Source: Daucus carota subsp. sativus (taxonomy: Eukaryota > Streptophyta > Magnoliopsida > Apiales > Apiaceae). From it: a DNA stretch of 64,000 bases. The notes beneath the pieces were generated by a model. It did not search any database. It was not told the origin of the DNA and saw only the letters and a program-made list of their open reading frames with translations. Position numbers and translations under genes: made by a program. Shown piece after piece: positions 9,947-20,778 of the stretch. How positions within the stretch are numbered: the stretch's first letter is position 1; each line of letters opens with the position of its first letter. The DNA lies in the NCBI RefSeq assembly GCF_001625215.2, contig NC_030385.2, positions 45,843,598 to 45,907,597 of the forward strand. Reading direction: 5' to 3'.

Positions 9947-12900
9947 CTACTGATAATACTTCTTTAGATGTTCCGCGTTCCAAGGTCGTGGAACGGGCTT
10001 CCCATCTAAGTCTTCTAATCTGTAAGTGCCCTTCCATAATATGACCTTGACTCTATAAGGGCCTTCCCAGTTGGCTCCGAAGACTCCATGTTGGGGATTT
10101 TTGTTGTTGAGCACAACCTTTCTAAGGACAAGGTCCCCAACTTGGAAGGGGTGAGCCTTTACTTTGTTGTTGTAATACTTGGCCGTCCTACGTTGATACG
10201 CGGCCAGGCGTAGTTGCGATGTAGCTCTGATTTCTTCAATCATATCCAAGTATAATCTCTGACTTGCATCATTATCCAGTTGGTCGAAGTAGTCCCTCCT
10301 GAATGACCCTGCTCCAATCTCGATTGGGACCATGGCCTCGCACCCATAAGATAGGACGAAGGGCGACTCCCCAGTCGTTGTCCTAGGAGTTGTGTTGTAA
10401 GACCATAGGACCATGGGGAGTTCTTCCGGCCAATTCCCTTTGCTATCTTCCAGCTTTGTCTTCAGAGTATGCTTGATGATTTTGTTGACCGCCTCCGTCT
10501 GCCCGTTGCTTTGGGGATGGTACACCGCCGCAAAATCTTTCTTGATTCCGAGATTTTCACATAGGCCTCTTAGCTCTTTGCTGTCGAACTGCTTTCCATT
10601 ATCCGAGATCAGCTTGTAAGGGACTCCAAACCTGCAAACAATAGAGTTAAAAACAAAATCTGTTATTTTCTTGGCTGTGATGGTGGCCAAGGGTGCGGCC
10701 TCTGCCCATTTGGTGAAGTAGTCGACCGCAACCACTGCATACTTCACTCCTCCCTTGGCTTTTGGGAGTTCTCCGATCAAGTCTATCCCCCACATAGCGA
10801 AGGGCCAAGGACTAGTCATGCTGGTGAGAGACGTGGCTGGGCTATTGGTGAAATTGGCGAATCGCTGGCACTTGTCACATGCTCTGGCGAAATTGAAAGC
10901 ATCACTCCTCAAAGTTGGCCAGTAGTATCCCTGTCTCAAAATCTTCATGGCCAGTGAGTTGCCTCCCGAGTGGTTTCCGCATATGCCTTCGTGGACCTCC
11001 CTCATCACATAAGTGCACTCCTCCCCATCTATGCATTTGAGAAGGGGCTGATTAAAGCCTCTTTTATACAACTTCCCATCATATTCCACATATCTGGCAG
11101 CCTTGTATTTTAACTTTCGGGCTTCAGCTTTATCTTCGGGCAGCGTACCCTCCTTGATGTATTTCCAGATTGGGGTCATCCATGTTAAATTTTCACTCTT
11201 GTCTTGTACTTCTGTTACCTCAAGCTCGGGGATGCTAGGTACCTCCTGTATCTCTAGGCGGATAACTCCCAACAGTGCCGGATCTTTCTGAGATGCTAAC
11301 TTCGCGAGAGCGTCGGCATCCCCGTTAAATTCTCTGGGTACTCTGTTTACCTGTACCTCTTTGAACTGATCTAGTAATCCCTGAACGCACCTGAGATATA
11401 TCGCCGTCTTAGGCCCCTTTGCTTGGTATCCTCCTTTGATGTGTTCGACCACCAGCATGGAGTCGACCTTTATAACGAGCTTTCTCACCTTCATTTCCAG
11501 AGCAAGCCTTAGCCCTCCGATTAGGGCTTCATACTCTGCATCATTGTTAGAGAGCTGGAAGGTAAAGTGAGTTGCGTTCAAGAGTCTATGTCCTTCCGGG
11601 CTCACGAGTACTATCCCAGCTCCCGCTCCTTCATTATTTACTGCTCCATCTGTATGCAATATCCACCAGAGTTCGGGTATGCTTTCCTTGGGGCATGCCT
11701 GCTGCGGTGGTAGGTCGGGATCATATTTGATCAGGAGACCAGACTCCTCTCCATCTTCAGGGAACTCCAAGATAAAATCTGCTAGGGCCTGTCCTTTGAT
11801 GGCGGTTCTTGGTTTGTAATCTAGGTCAAACTGCCCCAACTCGACTGCCCACTTCATCATCCTACCGGTTACTTCTGGTTTATGCATGATTTGTCGGAGG
11901 GGGTACGCCGTCCTGACCTCCACTTTATGAGCCTGGAAGTATGGTCGCAATTTCCTAGTTGCATGTACCAGGGCATATACCAGCTTCTCCATACTTGTGT
12001 AGCGAGTCTCTGCGTCTAGCAACCTCTTGCTCACGTAGTAGATTGGGGACTGCCCCTCCTCATCTTCTTTCACCAATACAGCGCTTATGGAGTAGTCTGA
12101 AACGGCTAAGTAGAGGACAAGCGTCTCCCCTTCCTGAGGTTTGGCCAAGAGGGGTGGTTCGCCCAAGTGCTTTTTGATTTTTATAAAGGCATCCTCACAT
12201 TCCTCCGTCCACTCGAAATCTTTAGACGCGCCCTTTATGGCCTTAAAAAACTCCTTGCATTTTTCTGACGACTTTGACACGAACCTGTTCAAGGCGGCTA
12301 TCCTTCCTGTCAGACTTTGCACTTGCTTGATATTGGCTGGAGACTTCATGTCTAATAATGCCTTGATCTTTGCTGGGTTGGCCTCTATGCCTCGGTGGTT
12401 AACCATAAAACCAAGGAATTTCCCTGACTCCACCCCAAACACACATTTCTGTGGGTTGAGCTTCATCCTGTATTTCCTCAAGATCTCGAACATCTCTGAC
12501 AAGTGGGCAACATGGTCGGTATCCTTCTTGGACTTAACCAGCATGTCATCCACGTATACTTCCATTGTCTTCCCAATCTGATCCTTAAACATCATGTTCA
12601 CCAATCGCTGGTAAGTCGCCCCTGCGTTAATAAGCCCAAACGGCATACCAATGTAGCAATATAGGCCTCTGTCCGTGATGAAGGAGGTATGCTCCTGGTC
12701 AGGCTCATACATGGGGATCTGATTGTATCCCGAGTAGGCATCCATAAAGCTGAGGAGGGCGTGTCCTGCCGTTGAATCTACTAGCTGGTCGATACGAGGG
12801 AGTGGGAAGCTATCCTTTGGACACGCCTTGTTGAGATCCGTGAAGTCTATGCATGTGCGCCACTTTCCGTTGGGTTTCTTAACAAGTACGGGATTTGCCA

Positions 12901-15900
12901 GCCATTTCGGGTAGAACGACTCCTTTACCAATCCTGCTTTCAGGAGGCGATCGACTTCCTCCTGCAGGGCTTCGGCTCTTTCTCCGCTGATGGGTCTTCT
13001 CTTTTGTCTAGCACCTTTTTTAGAGGGGTCGACATTCAGGTGATGGCACATAATTGCCGGGTCTATCCCCACCATATCTTCGTGGCTCCAAGCAAATACG
13101 TCGAGGCTATTTGTAAGGAATTCTATTAGCTTGCTCTTTACCTCTGGACCTAGTTTGGACCCTATCTTCAGGATCTTGCCATCACTCCCCGGTGTAACTT
13201 GCACGTCGATCGTATCCTCAGCTGGCCCTGTGTTCTGCACTTGCATGGGTAATCTCGGGTCTAAGTCGAAGTCGAACTGGTGCGGGGTTTCCCTTGGTTC
13301 TGAAGATGTATCGTCAGAGGCTTTTTTGGGAGGAGAGGGCTCCTCTAATTCCATGACGATTTCCTCTGGATCCATTTTTCTGACTTTCCTCGGAGGTGCC
13401 TCTTCCACTTCGATAACCAATTCTTCACATTCTTCGGACGTTGATTCATCGACAAGAGTGGGCTCGCCCTTTTGAGGGACGCGTCCTCTGAGTAGTGGGG
13501 TGCTGGGCATGTCTTCGCTGTCGCTTTCCGGATACTGGACAAGATAGAGAGCATGGACCGAGTGAAGTTCTTCGTGGGGCAGCACTCCCCTTCTGTCTCG
13601 AAAATTCTTGAGTGACCGGCCATAGCAATCGCGAGATTCATATTGGGATCCCTTCACACAACCAACTCCTCCCGGGGTGGGGAACTTCAAAGTAAGATGA
13701 TAAATGGAGGTGATTATCCTCATGTCCTTCAAGAGGGGGCGTCCCATAAGCGCATTATGCGCCGAGGGATGGTCGATGACCACAAACTCGGAAATTTGAG
13801 TGGCCGCTCGTGGAGCCTCTCCTAAAGTGACTGGTAAGCGTATGGTTCCTTTGGCTTTGATGGCCTCTCCTCCGAAGCCATATATGTAGAGATTTTCTAC
13901 GGTCATGTCCTTGTCTGGTAATCCCATCTTCTTGTAGGTGTCATAGTATAGAATGTTAACCGAACTACCATTGTCAACAAATACTCGATGAACATTTAAG
14001 GTGGCGATGCGGATGGCGACCACCAAAGCATCATTATGGGGATGGTGTACCCACCTCGCATCGTCCTCCGTAAAGGTGATGTCCATGGTTTCTCCCTTAA
14101 ATACTCGTGGGGCTCTGGCCGACAGATGGTTCACGTTGGTAAGAGGGTAGTCCTTCGCTTCCTTAGCATATTTCTCCATTGCCTTTCGACTGCCTCCCCC
14201 TATGTAAGGTCCCCCAAATATGCTCCTGATGCTACCTTCCCTTATAAACTGAGTATCGCTCTGCTTTTCATCAGCTCTGTCATTCTGTGAAGCACCGAGG
14301 CCGCGTCTTTCCGGAGGATGGTCTGTCCTGTACTTTTTTACCCATTCCGTTAGGTATCCTTCTTTGAGTAAATATTCGATTTCCTCTTTCAGATGCCGAC
14401 ACTCGGAGGTGCTATGTCCTGCTGATTCATGGAAGTCACAATACTTCTTTTTGTCCCTGGCTATATGTTGGGGAATAGGTTGAGGTTTCTGGAACGGCAC
14501 CTTATCCTTGGTCATCGCGTAGACGTGTTCAGCTGAGGCTGTTAGCGGGGTATAAACTCCTGACTGTCTCGGAGGAGGACTCCAAGTCCTTTTGCTTGAA
14601 GTCATATTCACCCTTCCCGGAGAGCGGGCGCGTCCTCTTGGTTCTGGACTGGGAGTACGGTCTTTTCTTTTGTATTTAGATTTGGCGATCTCCTTTTGGT
14701 TCTCGGCCAACGACTGCTCTACCTTTTTGAAGGATTCGGCTGCGGAATATAGCTCGGACAGGGAGGCCGGGTCCTTCCCTTGGAGGTGCTTCCAGAAGTC
14801 GGTACCAACCTTGAGTCCAGCAATAAGGAAGTTCTTCAGGGTTTCGTCTGAGGCTCCCTTCACTCCCATGGATTCCTGATTAAACCTCTTGAAATATGCG
14901 GTCAAGGTTTCGTTGTCACGTTGCTTGACGTTGGCGAGTGTAGTGACGGGTGGAGCGTATTTGGTTGCGGCTTGGAATTGCGTCATGAACATCTGCTGCA
15001 TACCTTCCCAAGAGGAGATGACTCCTCCTCCCAACTTTTGAAACCATTGTTGAGCGCTGTCCCTCAGGGTCGCTGCTAGGAACCTACACCTGACCAGGTC
15101 GGGGATTTGATATAAGTCCATTTCAATGTTGAATCTGATCAGGAATTCGCGGGGGTCGGCATTCCCGTGATAGCGGAGATCTGCATTCAGGTTTCTGAAA
15201 CCGGTTGGTAGTTGGGCTTCGCGGACTGCTGCGGTAAATGGTGACGAGATCTGTGGTGCCGTCGTGGCAGCGCTGGCTTGCAGAAGGGCTAGTAACTTCT
15301 TCAGATCTTCGGGGTTAATCGTTCCGACTCCTGGAATAGTCTGAGTATTTACCGGAGGGGGAGTGGTGGTGGTTGTTAGGTTTGTGTTGGCCACCGTGGT
15401 CTGAAGCGCGTTGTTGGCTTGAGTCTGGGTAGCGGTTGGTTGGACGATTTGGGCGAGCGTTTGCTGTGGAGTGGAAGTGGGTGGAGTTGTCGTGGCTTGC
15501 TGATTGACGGTAGTTATGATTGGAGGTGGCGTGGCCTGTTGATTGGCAGTAGTTATGATTGGAGGTGACGTAGCCTGTTGATTGGCAGTAGTTATGATTG
15601 GAGGTGACGTGGCCTGTTGATTGGCAGTAGGCGGGCCTTGGGGGGGCGTGTCTCCTTGATTGCCAAGGGGGCGCGTCCTTCCCGTGGCTCTTGGGTGCGG
15701 GGTGTGCTGGCTCGAGTCGCTTTGCGAAGGAAGGTACTCTATCACGGGTCCCCCTCGGCGCCTTCCCCTTGAGTTTGGTATGAGGCCTCTTCCTCTTCCC
15801 CGTACTCCCCGGTATGTCCTGCTCGTTCCTGCCTCACGTCTCGCCTCAGGGGGCGCGTCGTTCCCTTGAGGACGCAGGGGCGCGCCATTTCCCTGGGAAG

Positions 15901-16447
15901 GCCTTCTCTGCTCCTGTTCTGCCATTCGCACAATCATAGCCAGGCTGTCCGGGGTGATACCTAATCTTTCAGCCAGGGGTCGGGCGTCTGCGTTTTGGTT
16001 GACCGTCTCTTGTCCCGCCTCTCCCGTTTGTGCGGGAGGCGTGGTCACGTCCAGGGGCGCGCCGTTTGCGTCGTAGACTCCTTGGCTTATTATGGCTCCT
16101 GGTGGGAGGTTAGCGTCGGGAGGCGCATCTCCGTATTCCAACATTCGGGGGGTTGGTCGTCTGAAACGTCTACGCCCTCTCCTGCCATGGCTTTTGGAAT
16201 GGCGCGAGTGTCTAGGGACGAGTTCTTCGAGCACAGACTCCATGGTATCTAACCTCGCATCATACCTCGCTTGACTTTGTTCCATTCGGTGGAGGGCACT
16301 AAGGAGCTCCGTGTTACTGACTACAACCGGGGGTGGGTTGTTCGGCAAAGTGCGGGGGTCCTGTATGTGCACCGGTGAGTATGGTTCTACTGGTTCATCT
16401 TCGACATAGTAATCTCCTTCATATGGGTCATCATCGTGATTGGCCAT
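9947..16447 (-). CDS. gag-pol: Gag-Pol polyprotein, Ty3/Tat retrotransposon
   Basis: A single uninterrupted 2166-aa ORF. Order by residue: basic/Pro-rich N-terminus with a 13-aa repeat (about 275-320); retrotransposon gag domain about 415-590 (FLIRFNIEMDLYQIPD region); CDFHESAGHSTSEC (about 670), an unusual Cys/His knuckle; aspartic protease with VDNGSS (about 824); reverse transcriptase with YVDD at about 1298; first RNase H; second RNase H (LHTDGAVNNEG, about 1592) as in Tat elements; integrase with an H-H-C-C zinc domain (about 1815-1855), DDE core (GIDLIGELP; SDNGKQF; NGQTEAV, about 1886-1985) and a C-terminal GPY motif. No chromodomain. All catalytic motifs I looked for are present, so the protein is plausibly active. 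Gag and Pol share one frame, so Gag excess would need proteolysis or another mechanism. Confidence 0.95.
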   Translation of the reverse strand: MANHDDDPYEGDYYVEDEPVEPYSPVHIQDPRTLPNNPPPVVVSNTELLSALHRMEQSQARYDARLDTMESVLEELVPRHSRHSKSHGRRGRRRFRRPTPRMLEYGDAPPDANLPPGAIISQGVYDANGAPLDVTTPPAQTGEAGQETVNQNADARPLAERLGITPDSLAMIVRMAEQEQRRPSQGNGAPLRPQGNDAPPEARREAGTSRTYRGVRGRGRGLIPNSRGRRRGGPVIEYLPSQSDSSQHTPHPRATGRTRPLGNQGDTPPQGPPTANQQATSPPIITTANQQATSPPIITTANQQATPPPIITTVNQQATTTPPTSTPQQTLAQIVQPTATQTQANNALQTTVANTNLTTTTTPPPVNTQTIPGVGTINPEDLKKLLALLQASAATTAPQISSPFTAAVREAQLPTGFRNLNADLRYHGNADPREFLIRFNIEMDLYQIPDLVRCRFLAATLRDSAQQWFQKLGGGVISSWEGMQQMFMTQFQAATKYAPPVTTLANVKQRDNETLTAYFKRFNQESMGVKGASDETLKNFLIAGLKVGTDFWKHLQGKDPASLSELYSAAESFKKVEQSLAENQKEIAKSKYKRKDRTPSPEPRGRARSPGRVNMTSSKRTWSPPPRQSGVYTPLTASAEHVYAMTKDKVPFQKPQPIPQHIARDKKKYCDFHESAGHSTSECRHLKEEIEYLLKEGYLTEWVKKYRTDHPPERRGLGASQNDRADEKQSDTQFIREGSIRSIFGGPYIGGGSRKAMEKYAKEAKDYPLTNVNHLSARAPRVFKGETMDITFTEDDARWVHHPHNDALVVAIRIATLNVHRVFVDNGSSVNILYYDTYKKMGLPDKDMTVENLYIYGFGGEAIKAKGTIRLPVTLGEAPRAATQISEFVVIDHPSAHNALMGRPLLKDMRIITSIYHLTLKFPTPGGVGCVKGSQYESRDCYGRSLKNFRDRRGVLPHEELHSVHALYLVQYPESDSEDMPSTPLLRGRVPQKGEPTLVDESTSEECEELVIEVEEAPPRKVRKMDPEEIVMELEEPSPPKKASDDTSSEPRETPHQFDFDLDPRLPMQVQNTGPAEDTIDVQVTPGSDGKILKIGSKLGPEVKSKLIEFLTNSLDVFAWSHEDMVGIDPAIMCHHLNVDPSKKGARQKRRPISGERAEALQEEVDRLLKAGLVKESFYPKWLANPVLVKKPNGKWRTCIDFTDLNKACPKDSFPLPRIDQLVDSTAGHALLSFMDAYSGYNQIPMYEPDQEHTSFITDRGLYCYIGMPFGLINAGATYQRLVNMMFKDQIGKTMEVYVDDMLVKSKKDTDHVAHLSEMFEILRKYRMKLNPQKCVFGVESGKFLGFMVNHRGIEANPAKIKALLDMKSPANIKQVQSLTGRIAALNRFVSKSSEKCKEFFKAIKGASKDFEWTEECEDAFIKIKKHLGEPPLLAKPQEGETLVLYLAVSDYSISAVLVKEDEEGQSPIYYVSKRLLDAETRYTSMEKLVYALVHATRKLRPYFQAHKVEVRTAYPLRQIMHKPEVTGRMMKWAVELGQFDLDYKPRTAIKGQALADFILEFPEDGEESGLLIKYDPDLPPQQACPKESIPELWWILHTDGAVNNEGAGAGIVLVSPEGHRLLNATHFTFQLSNNDAEYEALIGGLRLALEMKVRKLVIKVDSMLVVEHIKGGYQAKGPKTAIYLRCVQGLLDQFKEVQVNRVPREFNGDADALAKLASQKDPALLGVIRLEIQEVPSIPELEVTEVQDKSENLTWMTPIWKYIKEGTLPEDKAEARKLKYKAARYVEYDGKLYKRGFNQPLLKCIDGEECTYVMREVHEGICGNHSGGNSLAMKILRQGYYWPTLRSDAFNFARACDKCQRFANFTNSPATSLTSMTSPWPFAMWGIDLIGELPKAKGGVKYAVVAVDYFTKWAEAAPLATITAKKITDFVFNSIVCRFGVPYKLISDNGKQFDSKELRGLCENLGIKKDFAAVYHPQSNGQTEAVNKIIKHTLKTKLEDSKGNWPEELPMVLWSYNTTPRTTTGESPFVLSYGCEAMVPIEIGAGSFRRDYFDQLDNDASQRLYLDMIEEIRATSQLRLAAYQRRTAKYYNNKVKAHPFQVGDLVLRKVVLNNKNPQHGVFGANWEGPYRVKVILWKGTYRLEDLDGKPVPRPWNAEHLKKYYQ
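15490..15640 (-). repeat. 39-bp in-frame repeat in gag
   Basis: About four copies of a 39-bp unit ('gattggcagtagttatgatt' then 'ggaggtgacgtggcctgtt') encode ANQQATSPPIITT-type 13-residue repeats. Middle copies differ by only one or two bases, so the expansion is recent or being homogenised. Confidence 0.85.
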
Positions 16448-16474
16448 CTCTTCCTCTTTGAGATTTCACCTAGT

Positions 16475-16492
16475 CCCCTCCTTCTAGCGCCA
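16475..16492 (-). other. Primer binding site, tRNA-Asn type
   Basis: On the element's strand, TGGCGCTAGAAGGAGGGG starts three bases inside the 5' LTR boundary. It is complementary to the 3' end of plant tRNA-Asn as I know it (CCCCTCCTTCTAGCG plus CCA). The match to a primer tRNA is clear in position and in the TGG start. The Asn identity is from memory. Confidence 0.75.
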
Positions 16493-16495
16493 ATT

Positions 16496-17489
16496 TGTTG
16501 ATAGAGGAATTTGGTGAATCAACAAACGTGAGGTTCGTTGCCGGAATAAGGTGTTTCACGGTGATTATATGACGAAGATCCGCCGTAGGCGGTGGTTTTC
16601 AGTGTTTGAGGGTGGCTGAGATCAAGGGAATATATTTCTGCTCTCGTTCTCACAACTCTCGATATATCCCCCTGATGTGCCTACGTACCCCTTTATATAG
16701 GGGATCAAGCCATACGTAGTTCTATGGAACCAGGAGTCCTAGTTTGATCAGGACTAGGCCTCTTGGCGATAAGATCGGAGATAGGCCGAAGGCCCATCCT
16801 GGAGAGTCCTACTCCTATTAGAATTAGTCTTGAGTATGACCACCTCAGACTCCTAATCCAAATAGATCACGGATTCAACGATATCTCCACTACGAGAGAT
16901 AGCATCTACCACGACTCTTATGGAGAAGTTATCTGGGCAAGCCATGACCAACCCCTCGAGGAGCAGGGACATGTCCTCACCTCCCGGTGAGGTCTTCATC
17001 TTCAGACAAGGTAGACTAGGAGCCAACTTACACGATCGTCTCAATCCCCCAATGAGGACTAACTCACCAGAATACAGGATTCAGACATATGATCGGCCTT
17101 CACATTACCCCGGAGGGCCTTCAAGAACCATGATCACCTCAAGCCCCCACACGAGGGTCAACTCGGCAGATAGCAGGATTGAGGATTGTAGATCATGCCC
17201 GGATGAGCCCGGGAACTATCAGATGAGCCTGATAACTACCAAATGAGCTTGGTAACTAGTCTTCATATCCCTCGGAAGGGTCGTCACGGAGACTCACTCA
17301 TCCTCCCTCTCATACTTATTTCATAATTATGTCATTCTTTAAGTCAAAGGGCGCGTCCTTCGCGGGGAGACGCGTCCTTCCTCTTCCTTGTCTTCATGTT
17401 CTTCTTCCTGGACAAGAGACCGCTCCTCCCGGACCATGTCTGGGGAGGACGCGTCCTCTCCTTCACATAGTATAAAAACGGCCACAACA
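16496..17489 (-). repeat. 5' LTR (right in window)
   Basis: 994-bp copy apparently identical to 4536-5529, bounded by TG...CA and followed by the ACATG duplication. In element orientation U3 starts at 17489 and the R/U5 part ends at 16496. Confidence 0.95.
16692..16699 (-). promoter_or_regulatory. Candidate sense TATA box in the 5' LTR
   Basis: The minus strand reads TATATAAA in 'cccctatataaagggg'. A start about 30 bp downstream would make U3 about 790 bp and R/U5 about 170 bp. The identical site in the 3' LTR (4732-4739) points toward the receptor-kinase 3' exons. Confidence 0.6.
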
Positions 17490-17494
17490 ACATG
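17490..17494. repeat. Target site duplication ACATG (right copy)
   Basis: ACATG directly follows the right LTR end (GGCCACAACA|ACATG) and matches the copy at 4531-4535. Confidence 0.92.
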
Positions 17495-20400
17495 CTAGAA
17501 GCAAGATTCCTGTGAAAGATACAAAACGAATTTAAATCAATATGTATCTGTACTCTCTCTTTCTGAGGAATTATATGAATGTGAACTTAATAGAGTATAC
17601 GAAGTGGGAAACTTACACTTTAGATGGCTGGCAGTTATAATCAGCTGCCCGCGTAAAATTGTTGTAAGATAGATCACTGCAGTGAATACAATTTTGAACT
17701 CTGTAATTACAGTTTACATTGACCTTAAGCCGGCCATGTGTTTCTTATGCACATCGAAATGAAAGTTATGTAAAGAACTAACAAATTTCCTTCGCTGCCA
17801 GTAATCCAACTTGGTATCTCTCCAGTCAATGAATTGTGACTCAGAAACCTAAATTCAAATCACAAGTTGGTGTCACACTTCTGAGCAGTACACAAAGTTG
17901 CAGACTACACTGATGAGAAAGTAAACAAGTATGCTATCTGGAGTAAATTAAGTAGACGCGTACATAAATTTCAAATAAAGGTTTAAGGACGCCATTGAAT
18001 CTGGTATTTGGCCGGACAAGCTATTAAAACTCAGATCTCTGCCAAAAAAAGGAAAAAAAACAGGTAGAAGTCAAAATGATAAATTTTTGAAGTTTGATAT
18101 CTTTCCACAGGCATACGTGTTTCTGCAGGTTTTAGCAATCGACACTGCACAGCATACACTATAGAAGCATGCAATGCATTTTGATGAAGACTTATAATAA
18201 GAAGATTTAGCTATGGCCTATGGTGAAACAATACCAGATAGAAGCACACAAAGGGATAAAATTTTGTTGATCAATGAAAATATTAGCTTACAGGATTTTT
18301 AATTCGCTAAATCCACCTAGGTATTCTGGAATTGCTCCTTTGATCAAGCAATTTTTCAATATCCTGCATCATAAAAAGAAAGACAGATTAGGCTAATATT
18401 TCAAGGGAACACATTAGCATCCGACAAAGTTCAATTACAACTCACAGAACATGCAGCTGCATATCTTTTAAATCAGGGAAGGTTGAATTTGCTCCACTCA
18501 GATCAGATATCCTCCTACCAACAGAAAGCACTGAAGTTATCAACTGATCTCAAAAGGCCGAACCAAGAATCAACTATAATAAGCATTGGCGAGATACTTG
18601 AGTTATTCTTACAGTTCTGTAATATTTTTTAAACTGGAGATGCTCGATGGAATGGGCCCCTCCAGTCCTGTTCCTTGCAAGTCCCTGCAAAAAAAAATTA
18701 GCATGTTCAGTGAGAGGTATATGTAAATGTGGCTTATAGATTTTTCCTGACAATGAATCAGAATCAAACTGAACATTCAAACGTAATCAACAATAATTAC
18801 TCACAGTCTTGTAATATTTGTCCAGTTTCCAATGAAATCAGGTATCTTCCCAGAGAATTCATTCCCATCTATTCTACTGCAGGTAGCAGATAATTTTCAG
18901 ACTTTCTGTTTAACTTAGATATATATAGTACAGATAGAGAATTTCTTACAAATCCGTTAGATTCTTCAAGTTGCCAAATGTTTCTGGTATTGTTCCATTG
19001 AATTTATTTGCCGAAAGGATGCTGTGCAGATTGTTTGCAAGAATTCCATCAATATACCAAATATTGATAAAAGTGTTAAAACATATATGCCTAGAAGCAT
19101 GTGATTAGATTTCTTACAATCTCCTCAAGCCAATCAAATTTCCGAAGTTCTGAGGAAGAGGCCCTTCAAGTAGATTATCTTCCAACAACCTAAAAAATTC
19201 AGCTCAGATTAAGTTGAGAAAAATTTCATTTAAAAGCCCAATTGCAGATCATATTCTAAACTTACAGCTCCTCAAGAGTAGTGACATTGGCTAGCTCCGC
19301 AGGAATCAACCCATGGAGACGATTTCCCAAAAGGGATCTGCAGAAACCAGAGTGCTACTTTACTACAGCTTTAACAGGTCATATAGGTCGTTTAATTCAG
19401 AGATATTTTTAGTTTGCTCTACTGCCACAACAAAAATCTGAAAAAAAACAAGAGCAAGTATCCGAACAAAATCATACAGAAAGTAGACGCTCAGCTGACC
19501 AAAAGCTTTGGGAATGGTTCCGCTAATATAGTTATGTGACAGATTTCTGTATAAATCATAAAAGGTATGTGTTAGATCATATTTGACACAAGAGACATAG
19601 GTTTCTGAAACGTATGAAATAGAAGCATGCTTAAATGCATTAGCGAAGAAACTGAAAGCAGACTCACAATTTCAATCCCTTAATTATTACCTGCTGAACA
19701 GACCAAACCGATTATGCTAAAGACCAAAGACAGGACAATAGCTCGTAGACCTATGAACATACAAATTGAAATGCGAAAACCAGAAGAAGATACTTACATG
19801 TCTCCAAGATGAGTCAGTTGTGCAAATTCATCAGGTAATTCTCCTGTCAGATTTAAGCCCTTCAACCGGCTGCAAGATGTATATAGTAAACTTAAGACAT
19901 AGTTGCAATTTTACGCGCTAAAGGCTTGTTGGCTCGAGTAAGAATAGTTTTAACGTGAGAACATGTGAGAACAATTTTGCTGAACTCTTAACATTTTGCA
20001 TATCAATGAATAGAGATAAGAACAGTTTTACTGTGAGAACACGTGAAAACAATTTTATTGAATTTTAAGATTTTGCATAACAACGAATAGAAAAAGTGCA
20101 AAACACATGTCAGACAATACTTTTCATGTATTCTCACGCTAAAATCATTCTCGGTTTTATCCTTAGACCGAGCATACAGCTACAAACATGTTCAAAGGAA
20201 TATGCATAAAACACTTAGAAAATATGAAAACAGCAGAAATGGAGCATACATGCGCGTGACATGGCAAACAGAGTTATTATTATACGAGCAATCGCAGTTC
20301 ACTTCGCTGAATATATTAAAACCAAATGTCACGTTAAAATCTTCAACATTATTACACGAACTCGGGCTGAGGTTCCAGTACGGGTTACGTAGCTTCGATG

Positions 20401-20778
20401 ATATTGTTTCAAGAATTTTTACTGCCAAAAAAGAAAAAGTCAAAAAAATCTCATCAATAAAAATAACCATACAATACAACAATGCTAACAATGTAAGAAT
20501 AACTAAATAAAGGAAATTTATGAATTGTCAACGAAATTTTTTGTTATAATATGCGAAAACTGTTGTAGTGTCCGAATCTTGTCAAAAAAACCGACATAAG
20601 AACAACTAAACAACATTCGGAATATATTGATACCTTCTTCCTTGGGCAAGAGAGGCTTGGAACCTTCTTCCTCGAGTACGAGAAACTCAGATCTAAAGCC
20701 ATCGATAAGCAGAAAATACAAGAGAGTGATATGGACTAACTTGTTCATGATCATTGTGATATTGTGAAGAGACTCCAT
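17490..20778 (-). CDS. LRR-VIII receptor-like kinase, 5' part (signal peptide and LRRs), split by retrotransposon
   Basis: Upstream half of the receptor gene continued at 1858-4535. Exons: 20634-20778 (Met, signal peptide around MNKLVHITLLYFLLIDGF), 20250-20421 (SPSSCNNVEDF, CDC, N-terminal cap), 19798-19869, 19478-19546, 19266-19337, 19118-19189, 18950-19021, 18805-18876, 18613-18684, 18446-18514, 18292-18363, 17964-18038, 17783-17848, 17617-17676, and the first part of exon 15 (17495-17509 plus the TSD). Most LRR exons are 66-75 bp with phase-2 introns, one LRR per exon (e.g. LNLTGELPDEFAQLTHLGD), as in the LIK1/RFK1 family. All frames are open. Met9 or Met11 could also start translation. 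A TATATAAT-like box lies on the minus strand near 20870. The break falls in the linker between LRRs and malectin domain. Confidence 0.88.

Larger units (their letters stand above)
4536..17489 (-). mobile_element. Complete Ty3/Tat LTR retrotransposon (12,954 bp)
   Basis: Two 994-bp LTRs (TGTTG...CAACA) look identical over their whole length and are flanked by ACATG duplications. In the element's own (minus) orientation the order is 5' LTR, primer site, gag-pol ORF, spacer with a gene on the opposite strand, polypurine tract, 3' LTR. Tat-lineage membership rests on the VDNGSS protease motif, a second RNase H domain (residues about 1590-1710), the absence of a chromodomain, and the extra antisense ORF between pol and the 3' LTR. 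Identical LTRs, a perfect duplication and an unbroken 6.5-kb ORF mean a very recent insertion, possibly still autonomous. Confidence 0.95.
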
